Assembly: GCA_002403895.1 (NCBI GenBank)
Contig: DHIQ01000237.1
Coordinates: forward strand, 27,433-32,975
DNA from: Candidatus Neomicrothrix sp. UBA4742
GTDB taxonomy: Bacteria > Actinomycetota > Acidimicrobiia > Acidimicrobiales > Acidimicrobilacustridaceae
Reading direction: 5' to 3'
Length of the DNA: 5,543 nucleotides
Positions 1 through 5,536 of this stretch are shown here, piece by piece; position 1 is the first letter of the stretch, and each line of letters opens with the position of its first letter. A program made the translations under genes and the position numbers. The notes beneath the pieces were generated by a model, which saw only the letters and a program-made list of their open reading frames with translations, was not told the origin of the DNA and did no database searches.

Positions 1-597
1 TATCCCCCCGTCGCACAGCCGGGCTGCCCGGACGAGCGCGGCGTCGGCGTGGCCCCCGATGAGGATGGGCAGACGCTCGGTGGGGGTCGGGCAGATCTTC
101 ACCGCCGGGAGGTCATAGAACTCGCCGTGGTACTCCACGTAGCCGCCCTCGGTCAGGCCCCGGATGATCTCGATCTGTTCGTCCATGCGCCGGCCGCGGT
201 TCTTCCACGGCTGGTCGCAGGCCACGTAGTCCTCGGGCCACGGCGAGAGTCCCACGCCGAATCCGAACCGGTTTCCGGTCAAGACCGCCACCGAGGCCGC
301 CTGCTTGGCCGCCAGGACCGGATTGCGGACGGGGAGCTTCACGACGAACGTGGTGAAGCGGAGGGTCTCGGTCACCGCGCCCATGGCCGGGATCAACGAG
401 AACGGCTCGATGAACGGTTTGTCTTCCAGGAACTCGCGATTGCCGTCGGGGGTGTAGGGATAGGTCGAATCCGAGTCTCTCGGGTAGCAGATGCTGTCGG
501 GGACGACGAAGGAGTCGAAGCCGGCAGCCTCGGCGGCGCGGGCCAGGGGCAGGTAGTAGCCCGGATCCGTCATCGACTCGGCGTAGGAGAAGCGCAT
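1..597 (-). CDS. Luciferase-like (LLM class) flavin/F420-dependent oxidoreductase, 3' end missing
   Basis: The minus strand reads open from an ATG at 597-595 to the window edge: 199 codons with no stop, starting MRFSYAESMTDPGYY. The family has a TIM-barrel fold and uses reduced FMN or coenzyme F420 to oxidise or reduce small organic substrates in the cytoplasm. Signature stretches are AEAAGFDSFVVPDS (residues 22-35, first barrel strand region), KLPVRNPVLAAKQAA (87-101), TGNRFGFGVGLSPWPEDY (107-124, the usual GR-x-x-x-GVG-x-GW-like motif), NRGRRMDEQIEIIRGL (133-148) and LPILIGGHADAALVRAARLCDGG (from 176, given here as separate motifs PILIGG and RAARLCDGG). Family members are usually about 280-330 residues, so roughly a third is outside the window. 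An AGGG (minus-strand reading of 605-608) lies 7 bases before the ATG and supports this start. It lies 22 bases downstream of the acyltransferase stop and is probably translated from the same message. Substrate and cofactor cannot be told apart here; F420 is likelier in an actinobacterium. Confidence 0.9.
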   Translation of the reverse strand, partial: MRFSYAESMTDPGYYLPLARAAEAAGFDSFVVPDSICYPRDSDSTYPYTPDGNREFLEDKPFIEPFSLIPAMGAVTETLRFTTFVVKLPVRNPVLAAKQAASVAVLTGNRFGFGVGLSPWPEDYVACDQPWKNRGRRMDEQIEIIRGLTEGGYVEYHGEFYDLPAVKICPTPTERLPILIGGHADAALVRAARLCDGGI

Positions 598-619
598 CGG
601 CGCACCCTACGCGCCGGCG

Positions 620-2668
620 CTAGGAGTGGGTCCGGTCAGACGGTCCACTGACCCGGCCGCCGAGGCGGGTCCACCCCGCCAGCAACTGCTCGACGGTGAC
701 CTTGGCCTGCAGCGCCTGGCCCGCGGGGGAGAAATGGACGCCGTCGGCGGCGCGGATCGGCACGGGATTTCCCGAGGTGTCGGGAAGGGCGGCGGCGTAG
801 CTCCCGTCCGGGGCGGCGAGCACTCCCCAGTCGACCAGCCCGACCGCCGGCTGGGCCGTGACGATGGCCCGCTCGACCTCGGTCACGTTGACCATCCGCT
901 CGCGGATGGCCCCGTACCAGAGGCTCTTGTCCCCGTCCGCCGGCGGCGGGACGACCCACAGCACCCGCGCCCCGCGCGCCCCCGCTCGGGCGGTGGCGTC
1001 GTCGGCCAATCGACGCCAGGCATCCCAGTAGCCGAACGACGCCGAGTCAAAGGGCTGGCCGCTCGAATCGATCCAGGGCTCCTCGGTTCCGCAGCAGGAT
1101 TCGAGAACGACGACGTCGGGGTCCTGGGCCGCGACGGCCTCGGACAGCTTGCCCAGCCAGCGGCCCTGGTCGCTCATGAGGCTCTGACCCGGGCCGCCGA
1201 TGGCGGATGCGTCGATGCCCTGTACGGCCAGCCCCGCCTGCATCGCCGGGAACGAGTCGTGCAGCATCGAATCACCGAGGAACAGCACCCGGTGGGGTGG
1301 CCCGATCACGGCTGTTCCCACGGGGGTGAACGGGGGCGGAACCGATGTCGTGGGCAGGACGATGTCGGGGGCGGCGACGACCGCTCGGGCCTGGGCCTGG
1401 GACCCGACGGCCACCGCCCCGCCCACCATCAGGAGACCAGCACAGCCGGCCAAGGCCACCCATCGGGGGGTGCCCAGGGGCCAGCGCTGGTGACGGATGG
1501 GTTGCTCGACGAGCACGTAGGACGCGACGGCCAGAGCGGCGGTGGCTCCCAGGCGGACCACCGCCAGTCGGGCCCAGTCCAGCCCGGTGCGCTCCGGGCT
1601 CAGCCAGATGAACAGGGGCCAGTGGTAGAGGTAGACGCCGTAGGAGACCAGACCGAGAGCGGTCAGCGGCCGCCATGACAGGGCCCGGCCCACGGGCCCG
1701 GGTACCCGGGCGGCCAGGACCACCAGCACCGTCAGGCCAGCCGCCACCCACAGCCCACCCCGGTACACCGCACGGGTATCGATCGACACCGTCACCAGCG
1801 CAACGGCCAACAACGCGCCGGCGGCCAGGCCCAGCACCTGCAGGCGCTGCCGGTGGCGGGGGCGATGAGTCGTGCCGATCCGGCCGTCGATGATCACGGC
1901 CAACAGTGCGCCGGCCAACAACTCGAACGCCCGCGTCCCGGTGCCGAAATAGATCCGGGTCTCGTCGCCTGGCCCCAAGGCGACGGTGGCGGCCATCGAT
2001 GCCAGGGCCATGGCTCCCAGCACCAGCATCCACGTCGAGCGGCGCCGGGCGAAGCGGGCCAGCAACGCGGCGGTGAGGGCCACGACTACGTAGAACTGCT
2101 CCTCTATGGCCAGTGACCAGTAGTGCTGCACCACGCTGGGCTGCAGGTAGTGGGCTCCGTAGGGGGCGCCCTGGGCGATGAACCGCCAGTTGGCCACATA
2201 GAGGGCCGCGGCGGTGACGTCGCCCGGGAGGGTGCGCAGCTGGTGGGCGTCGCCGGCCACCGCGGCCACCCCCACGGCGACGACCAGGCCCACCAGTGCA
2301 GCGGGGAGCAGCCGGCGGAACCGGCGGCCCCAGAAGCGGGCCAGGCCGATACGGCCGGTGCCCTGACCTTCACGAAACAGCAGTGAGGTGATGAGGTAGC
2401 CCGACAGCACGAAGAAGACGGAAACCCCGAGGAAGCCGCCCGGGAGCAGGTCAGGGGAGAGGTGGTAAACGACCACGGCCGCCACCGCCAAGCCTCGCAG
2501 GCCGTCGAGCGCCGGCACACGGTGGGGGTGAGGCTGACCCGCCGAGTGCGTGCTGACGGCGCCGCGCCCGGCGGGGTGGGCGGGCCGCGACGGACTGACC
2601 GGTCCCAGGTGTGACCGATCCAGAGTCTCGCCCGGCAGGCGTTCCCGCGGTTGACGCACCCCCAACAC
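620..2668 (-). CDS. Membrane acyltransferase: acyltransferase-3 domain fused to C-terminal SGNH domain (OafA/OatA-like)
   Basis: This 682-residue product matches the two-part architecture of O-acyltransferases that modify surface glycans, such as lipopolysaccharide O-antigen or peptidoglycan. Residues about 52-425 form the acyltransferase-3 domain with some ten hydrophobic segments. It has PALDGLRGLAV (52-62), the R58-x10-H69 pair typical of the family, FFVLSGYLIT (85-94), HYWSLAIEEQFY (182-193) and YGVYLYHWPLFIW (343-355). A Pro/Thr linker (about 439-449) leads to an outward-facing SGNH domain (about 458-672) with GDS (465-467) and DGVH (642-645). The usual block III GxND is replaced by CCGTEE (525-530), so the oxyanion Asn is not obvious. 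The first codon is GTG at 2668. The first 50 residues are Pro/Arg/His-rich and carry no family signal, so the true start could be the GTG at 2518, directly before PALDGLRG. The gene diverges from the SGNH hydrolase and precedes the oxidoreductase. The acceptor molecule is unknown. Confidence 0.93.
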   Translation of the reverse strand: MLGVRQPRERLPGETLDRSHLGPVSPSRPAHPAGRGAVSTHSAGQPHPHRVPALDGLRGLAVAAVVVYHLSPDLLPGGFLGVSVFFVLSGYLITSLLFREGQGTGRIGLARFWGRRFRRLLPAALVGLVVAVGVAAVAGDAHQLRTLPGDVTAAALYVANWRFIAQGAPYGAHYLQPSVVQHYWSLAIEEQFYVVVALTAALLARFARRRSTWMLVLGAMALASMAATVALGPGDETRIYFGTGTRAFELLAGALLAVIIDGRIGTTHRPRHRQRLQVLGLAAGALLAVALVTVSIDTRAVYRGGLWVAAGLTVLVVLAARVPGPVGRALSWRPLTALGLVSYGVYLYHWPLFIWLSPERTGLDWARLAVVRLGATAALAVASYVLVEQPIRHQRWPLGTPRWVALAGCAGLLMVGGAVAVGSQAQARAVVAAPDIVLPTTSVPPPFTPVGTAVIGPPHRVLFLGDSMLHDSFPAMQAGLAVQGIDASAIGGPGQSLMSDQGRWLGKLSEAVAAQDPDVVVLESCCGTEEPWIDSSGQPFDSASFGYWDAWRRLADDATARAGARGARVLWVVPPPADGDKSLWYGAIRERMVNVTEVERAIVTAQPAVGLVDWGVLAAPDGSYAAALPDTSGNPVPIRAADGVHFSPAGQALQAKVTVEQLLAGWTRLGGRVSGPSDRTHS

Positions 2669-2690
2669 GCCCCCAGGATGCCAGACCCCG

Positions 2691-2706
2691 GGCCGGAATA
2701 CCGGCC
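2691..2706. repeat. Perfect inverted repeat GGCCGG-AATA-CCGGCC in the divergent intergenic region
   Basis: The arms are 6 bp each and exactly complementary, separated by AATA (2697-2700). A second, nested set of arms, CGGGCCG (2689-2695) and CGGCCCG (2709-2715), shares the same neighbourhood. The site lies midway between the two divergent starts, where a shared operator would be expected. It could also be a chance palindrome in GC-rich DNA. No transcription factor can be named. Confidence 0.4.
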
Positions 2707-2746
2707 ATCGGCCCGCGACCTCGGCGACGTGGAGTCGGGGGAAGAT

Positions 2747-2751
2747 GGAGG
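2747..2751 (+). promoter_or_regulatory. Ribosome binding site candidate for the SGNH hydrolase
   Basis: GGAGG ends one base before the ATG at 2753, which is closer than normal. A purine run GGGGGAAG (2737-2744) lies 8 bases before the same ATG and may be the effective Shine-Dalgarno sequence. Neither the ATG at 2678 nor the TTG at 2651 upstream has a better site, and the later ATGs at 2789 and 2804 have weaker ones. This is why I place the start at 2753. Confidence 0.45.
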
Positions 2752-2752
2752 A

Positions 2753-3394
2753 ATGGTCGAGAGCCGATGGGGTGTGCGCTGGGCGGCGATGACTGGTCTG
2801 CGGATGCTGGTCGTCGGCGCCGTGCTCGTGGTGGCGTCGAACGGGTGTGGCCTACTGGCCGAGTCGGGTGGCCGACCGGTGACCATCGTGGGCGACAGCC
2901 TGGTGGTACTGGGCGACCGCAAGATCCGCGATGTCCTGAAGCCGGCTGGTTGGCGGGTCACCGTCGACGCCTATCCCGGCGTCACCGTGACCACGCAGAT
3001 GCCGGCACTGACCAAGGCTGCCGGGGATCGCCAGCGGGCGATCGTCATCGAACTCGGCACCAATGACACCCATGCCTTGGCCCAGGGGGAGACCGATGCT
3101 CGTGCCGAGGGGGAGGAGATCCATCGGGCTCTGGAGTTGTTCGCCCCCAGCCAGTGTCTGGTGTGGGTGAACGCCGACGCCGAACCCTCCCGTCCCGGCG
3201 GCCGGGGTGGCAAGGTGGTCAATGACGCCCTCGCTGCGGCGGCGACCAGCCGACCCGACCTCCATGTGGCCGATCTGAACGCCATGCTGAGGGCCCATCC
3301 GGAGTATCTGCTCGGCGACGGAGTGCACCTCACCGATGCCGGGAGCACCGGCTTGGGCCAGTTGATGGCCAATGCCTTGAACGCCTGCCAGTAA
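2753..3394 (+). CDS. Secreted or membrane-anchored SGNH/GDSL-family hydrolase
   Basis: From the ATG at 2753 the product has 213 residues. The N-terminus has a basic stretch (R5, R10, R17), a hydrophobic core (LVVGAVLVVA, 19-28) and then ASNGC (28-32). This is a signal peptide with, at best, a degenerate lipobox around C32. The SGNH blocks are all visible: TIVGDSL (44-50) with nucleophile S49, YPG with G76 as block II glycine, IELGTND (99-105) with N104, and DGVHLTDAG (189-197) with D189 and H192. The catalytic and oxyanion residues are therefore intact, and about 170 residues after the signal is normal for the fold. Such enzymes hydrolyse or transfer acyl groups from lipids, glycans or thioesters; the substrate is not predictable. 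It is divergent from the acyltransferase that carries its own SGNH domain, suggesting a shared envelope acylation theme. Starts at 2651, 2678, 2789 and 2804 are possible alternatives; the last two would still leave a signal peptide. Confidence 0.88.
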   Translation: MVESRWGVRWAAMTGLRMLVVGAVLVVASNGCGLLAESGGRPVTIVGDSLVVLGDRKIRDVLKPAGWRVTVDAYPGVTVTTQMPALTKAAGDRQRAIVIELGTNDTHALAQGETDARAEGEEIHRALELFAPSQCLVWVNADAEPSRPGGRGGKVVNDALAAAATSRPDLHVADLNAMLRAHPEYLLGDGVHLTDAGSTGLGQLMANALNACQ

Positions 3395-3441
3395 TGGTGG
3401 CCGATGGTCACGGACGGCGCGGTCGTGGGAGGGTTCACCCC

Positions 3442-3458
3442 TATGCCAATATCTAACA
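3442..3458 (+). promoter_or_regulatory. AT-rich pocket, weak promoter -10 candidate for the solute-binding protein gene
   Basis: This is the least GC-rich patch in the gap before the solute-binding protein gene and includes TATCTA at 3450-3455, a possible -10 hexamer. It lies 6 bases upstream of the palindrome, so transcription would begin within or beside that palindrome. No good -35 box is present at 16-18 bases upstream; TTCACC at 3434-3439 is too close. This is inferred from position and composition only. Confidence 0.25.
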
Positions 3459-3461
3459 CCT

Positions 3462-3490
3462 CGTCAGGAAATCCTGACGCCGAGTCAGGA
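3462..3490. promoter_or_regulatory. Operator-like palindrome with an extra phased half-site upstream of the solute-binding protein gene
   Basis: CGTCAGGA (3462-3469), AA, TCCTGACG (3472-3479) is a perfect 18-bp palindrome with 8-bp arms. The 7-mer GTCAGGA at 3463-3469 recurs exactly at 3484-3490, 21 bp downstream, about two helical turns. In addition CGAGTC occurs at 3481-3486 and 3492-3497, 11 bp apart. The two-base centre makes a transcript hairpin poor, and no T-run follows, so it is not a terminator. The most natural reading is a binding site for a dimeric repressor or activator plus a third half-site, controlling the gene that starts at 3512. The regulator is not in this window. Confidence 0.6.
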
Positions 3491-3500
3491 CCGAGTCCCA

Positions 3501-3511
3501 AGGGGGAAGGA
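3501..3511 (+). promoter_or_regulatory. Ribosome binding site that fixes the solute-binding protein start
   Basis: AGGGGGAAGGA ends immediately before the ATG at 3512, with AGGGGG (3501-3506) at a spacing of 5 bases. The longer open frame begins at an ATG at 3404, but that start has no such site. It would also place the palindrome within the coding region and bury the signal peptide 36 residues in. The 3512 start is therefore preferred. Confidence 0.75.
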
Positions 3512-5134
3512 ATGAGGGTTGACCCACACCGATCGCGACGAGTGGCGGTCACGATCGTGGCGGCGCTCAGCGCGCTGGCGCTGGTGGCGGGAGCGTGCGG
3601 CAGTAAGTCGGGCTCTTCGGGAGCGCCGGCCGACACCGTCGCCAACGAGGGCACGCCCGAGGCGGGCGGCACCCTGAAGGTGGGCATCACCTCCGACACC
3701 GACGGCTACAACGCTGCCACCAACCGGTGGGACCCGCTGGGCAACCTGGTGGGCTCCAGCATCTACGACACGCTCACCAAGTGGGACGAGAACCGCAAGA
3801 TCCAGCCCTACCTGGCCCAGTCGGTGACTCCCAACGCCGAGGGAACGGTGTGGACGATCTCCCTGCGCCCGGGCATCACGTTCCAAGACGGCACCCCCCT
3901 CGACGGCGCGGCGGTGAAACTCAACATCGATGCCCGTCGCAACGACGCCGTGGCCGGTGGGGCACTCGAACCCATCAGCGACATCACGGTCAAGGACTCG
4001 GCCACCGTGGTGGTGACCATGAAGCGACCGTGGTTCGCCTACGACGCCACCCTGGCCGCCCAGGGCGGGTACATGGTGGCGCCCGCCACCATCAACGACC
4101 CCAACGGCAGCCAGCACCCGATCGGTACCGGGCCCTTCACGTTCGTGAGTTGGACGCCCGGTAGCAGCATCAAGGTCAAGAAGAACCCGACCTACTGGCA
4201 AGGCAACAAGCCCTACCTCGACGGCATCGATTTCAGCATCGTGCCCGATCAGTCGGCTCTGGTCGCCGCGGTGCGAGCCGGTGACGTCGATCTGGCCATG
4301 ACCGACGATGCCGGCTCGATCAAGGCACTGCGCTCCGAGAGTGACATCCGTTCCATCGAGGACCCGGTGTCGGAGACGACCTACGTCCAGCTCCAAGAAG
4401 AAGCCCCGCCGTTCAACAACAAGCACGCCCGGGCCGCGTTGGCGTACGCCACCAACCAGCAGCAGGTCATCGACGTAGTGGGCCAGGGCGTCGGCGAGGT
4501 GGCCACCAGCCCGTACTCGGACAAGAGCCCCTGGGCGGTAGCCGATGCCAAGTACGTGAACTACGACCTCGACCAGGCCAAGAACGAGCTCCAGCAGTAC
4601 ATGCAGGAGACCGGCGAGGCGAAGCTGTCGTTCACCCTGCGTTACACGGCCGGCGGCGCCTTCTCCAAGGTCGCCCAGACCCTGCAGGGTCAGTGGGCGC
4701 AGGTGGGCATCACCGTGGCGTTGCAAGAGGACCAGTCAGCGTCGTTCCTGGCGGACACGTTCTTCGGCAAGTTCCAAGCCGAGGTGTTCCGGAACTTCGG
4801 CTACGTGAACCCCGATTCGAACTACCTGTTCTGGCACTCCAGCCAGGCCAAGGGCATCGGGACGGGCAGCATCAACTTCACCCAGACCAGGGTTCCCGCC
4901 CTCGACGCCGGGCTGGACAGTGCCCGGGGAACCGGTGATGACGCCATCCGCAAGCAGTACTACGACCAGGTGCAGCAGGCGCTCAACCAGGAACTGCCCT
5001 ACATCTGGCTCTATCACAACGTGTGGGCCCTGGCCGCCCGGCCGGACGTGGGAGGGTTGGGCGAACCCCAGGCGCTGGGCTTCGGTCGCACCGACGCCAA
5101 GACCTGGTGGCCCGACATCTGGCTGAAGTCCTAG
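3512..5134 (+). CDS. Extracellular solute-binding lipoprotein, family 5 (peptide/oligomer ABC transporter type)
   Basis: This 540-residue product binds a solute outside the membrane and hands it to an ABC permease; family 5 includes DppA/OppA-like peptide binders and also nickel, heme and sugar binders. The signal peptide has RSRR (7-10), a hydrophobic core and LVAGAC, giving a likely lipidated C29 (an imperfect lipobox with Ala at -3). A Gly/Ser linker follows. Family hallmarks are GGTLKVGIT (52-60), the IYDTL-to-PYLAQS segment (84-104), WTISLRPGITFQDGTPL (114-130), PIGTGPFTFVSW (203-214), NPTYWQGNKPYLDGI (225-239), AVRAGDVDLA (253-262), RAALAYATN (307-315) and ELPYIWLYH (494-502). Length and order are normal, so it appears intact. 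No permease or ATPase gene adjoins it: the upstream gene is an SGNH hydrolase and the downstream gene a pilin, so it is an orphan binding protein. Expression is probably controlled through the palindrome at 3462-3479. The ligand cannot be predicted. Confidence 0.95.
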   Translation: MRVDPHRSRRVAVTIVAALSALALVAGACGSKSGSSGAPADTVANEGTPEAGGTLKVGITSDTDGYNAATNRWDPLGNLVGSSIYDTLTKWDENRKIQPYLAQSVTPNAEGTVWTISLRPGITFQDGTPLDGAAVKLNIDARRNDAVAGGALEPISDITVKDSATVVVTMKRPWFAYDATLAAQGGYMVAPATINDPNGSQHPIGTGPFTFVSWTPGSSIKVKKNPTYWQGNKPYLDGIDFSIVPDQSALVAAVRAGDVDLAMTDDAGSIKALRSESDIRSIEDPVSETTYVQLQEEAPPFNNKHARAALAYATNQQQVIDVVGQGVGEVATSPYSDKSPWAVADAKYVNYDLDQAKNELQQYMQETGEAKLSFTLRYTAGGAFSKVAQTLQGQWAQVGITVALQEDQSASFLADTFFGKFQAEVFRNFGYVNPDSNYLFWHSSQAKGIGTGSINFTQTRVPALDAGLDSARGTGDDAIRKQYYDQVQQALNQELPYIWLYHNVWALAARPDVGGLGEPQALGFGRTDAKTWWPDIWLKS

Positions 5135-5202
5135 GCGACGTTCTTGAGTAGTTCCTCGCCCTTCGGTAGCAGGACGCCCCGTGAGGCCCTTGGAAACCTT
5201 GA

Positions 5203-5260
5203 GCGCTGGCTTGACCACCGAACGTGGAAATAGGTCCGTTCGGCCCATTCGGGCCAGCGC
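5203..5260 (+). ncRNA. Possible structured RNA element closed by an 8-bp helix
   Basis: GCGCTGGC (5203-5210) is the exact reverse complement of GCCAGCGC (5253-5260), giving an 8-bp closing helix over a 42-base interior. Inside are CCAC/GTGG (5215-5218 with 5224-5227) and GGTC/GGCC (5233-5236 with 5242-5245, one G-U pair), which would make a three-way junction. A competing hairpin, GGCCC (5242-5246) with GGGCC (5251-5255), cannot form together with the closing helix. Mutually exclusive folds are typical of regulatory leaders, but this is a reading by eye without energy calculation or homologues. Confidence 0.3.
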
Positions 5261-5269
5261 CCCGCACTG

Positions 5270-5282
5270 CGACACTTTGTCG
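5270..5282 (+). repeat. Small hairpin CGACA/TGTCG in the pilin leader
   Basis: Five-base arms CGACA (5270-5274) and TGTCG (5278-5282) flank a CTT loop. It lies between the larger inverted repeat and the GC-rich hairpin nearer the pilin start. Short arms make it weak on its own; it counts mainly as part of the clustered structure. Confidence 0.35.
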
Positions 5283-5295
5283 GGACAGGAAGCCG

Positions 5296-5312
5296 CCCCG
5301 GGCTCACCGGGG
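5296..5312 (+). repeat. Strong GC hairpin 35 bases upstream of the pilin start
   Basis: CCCCGG (5296-5301) and CCGGGG (5307-5312) are perfectly complementary with a GCTCA loop. TAACCGTTA follows directly, then A-rich sequence and the ribosome binding site. There is no T-run, so an intrinsic terminator is unlikely. It may stabilise the abundant pilin message, control translation, or form part of a regulatory RNA. CCCC in the earlier CGCCCCG copies could compete for the GGGG arm. Confidence 0.5.
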
Positions 5313-5332
5313 TAACCGTTAGCACCAGAAAA

Positions 5333-5337
5333 GGGAG
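5333..5337 (+). promoter_or_regulatory. Ribosome binding site of the pilin gene
   Basis: GGGAG, within the purine run AAAAGGGAGAA, lies 10 bases before the ATG at 5348. The spacing is slightly long but acceptable, and no other start codon fits the pilin leader better. Confidence 0.6.
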
Positions 5338-5347
5338 AACTACCCAA

Positions 5348-5536
5348 ATGCTTACCTCTTATGAGTTTGTCAGCGCCTGGCTGCAGGCCCGTTGCAAGAC
5401 CGACCGTGGTGCCTCGCTCGTGGAGTACGCCCTCCTCGTTGCGTTGATCGCCGTGGTGTGCATCGTCGCCGTGACCTTCCTTGGTCAGAAGGCTTCGAGC
5501 AAGTTCTCGTCGGTCGGCTCGGCTGTCGCCGGCTGA
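5348..5536 (+). CDS. Flp/type IVb pilin subunit (Tad pilus major pilin family)
   Basis: The gene encodes a 62-residue prepilin. A 21-residue leader with K17 and R20 ends in Gly21. It is followed by ASLVEYALLVALIAVV (22-37), the Flp class signature with Glu at +5 and Tyr at +6 of the mature protein. The prepilin peptidase (TadV/CpaA type) should cut between G21 and A22, leaving a mature subunit of only 41 residues. These residues form the hydrophobic helix to about L45, then a short polar tail (GQKASSKFSSVGSAVAG). Such subunits polymerise into thin Tad pili for adhesion and surface colonisation. The length is typical. Unusual details are a Cys in the leader (C16) and another in the hydrophobic helix (C38). 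The gene follows the solute-binding protein gene by 213 bases, so it probably has its own promoter or processing. Other tad genes would be expected beyond the window, which ends 7 bases after the stop. Confidence 0.93.
   Translation: MLTSYEFVSAWLQARCKTDRGASLVEYALLVALIAVVCIVAVTFLGQKASSKFSSVGSAVAG

Larger units (their letters stand above)
2669..2752. promoter_or_regulatory. Divergent intergenic region (presumed promoters for acyltransferase and SGNH hydrolase)
   Basis: These 84 bases separate two head-to-head genes, so both promoters should lie here or inside the poorly supported N-terminal codons of the acyltransferase. I could not find a convincing -35/-10 pair on either strand. The region is very GC-rich except for AATA at the centre of an inverted repeat. 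If the acyltransferase really starts at 2518, the control region is about 234 bases long. That a regulatory region exists follows from gene orientation; its exact elements are not resolved. Confidence 0.5.
5135..5347. other. Intergenic region before the pilin, rich in potential RNA hairpins
   Basis: I see no credible gene in these 213 bases. CCTTG occurs twice 9 bases apart (5188-5192 and 5197-5201), and CGCCCCG occurs three times (5175, 5258, 5294). TTGACC at 5211-5216 resembles a -35 box but has no matching -10 at normal spacing. No hairpin followed by a T-run is seen after the solute-binding protein gene, so its terminator is unidentified. The downstream half contains the inverted repeats listed separately, which together suggest a structured pilin mRNA leader. 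Confidence 0.5.

Noticed and set aside
49..651. 200-codon plus-strand open frame over the oxidoreductase
   Set aside because: The minus strand encodes conserved luciferase-like motifs through the same region; the plus-strand product resembles nothing and is a shadow.
626..1678. 350-codon plus-strand open frame opposite the acyltransferase
   Set aside because: The translation is low-complexity Gly/Arg/Pro-rich sequence with no motif, and the opposite strand has an unmistakable acyltransferase/SGNH protein.
2104..2961. 285-codon minus-strand open frame overlapping the divergent region
   Set aside because: It overlaps the acyltransferase N-terminus and the start of the SGNH hydrolase in other frames, and its product is Ser/Pro/Arg/Thr-rich with no domain.
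3462..3479. Palindrome as a terminator of the SGNH hydrolase gene
   Set aside because: The two-base centre cannot form a stable loop without losing pairs, and no T-run follows on either strand, so an operator is more likely.
3404..3511. N-terminal extension of the solute-binding protein to the ATG at 3404
   Set aside because: It would put 36 residues in front of a clear signal peptide and translate through the palindrome, while the ATG at 3512 has a strong ribosome binding site.
3485..4726. 413-codon open frame on the minus strand opposite the solute-binding protein gene
   Set aside because: It lies antisense to a clear family 5 binding protein. Its product is rich in Gly, Arg, His and Val with no recognisable domain, as expected for a shadow frame in high-GC coding DNA.
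5131..5325. 64-codon minus-strand open frame in the gap before the pilin
   Set aside because: It ends at the CTAG that also contains the solute-binding protein stop. Its product matches no family I recognise, its codon use is mixed, and the region is better explained as a structured leader. A small real gene cannot be fully excluded.
5135..5347. Assignment of the pilin leader to a known riboswitch class (cyclic di-GMP-I, glycine, cobalamin, cyclic di-AMP)
   Set aside because: Short matching stretches exist only for cyclic di-GMP-I, and its invariant 5' elements are missing; I saw no core of the other classes.
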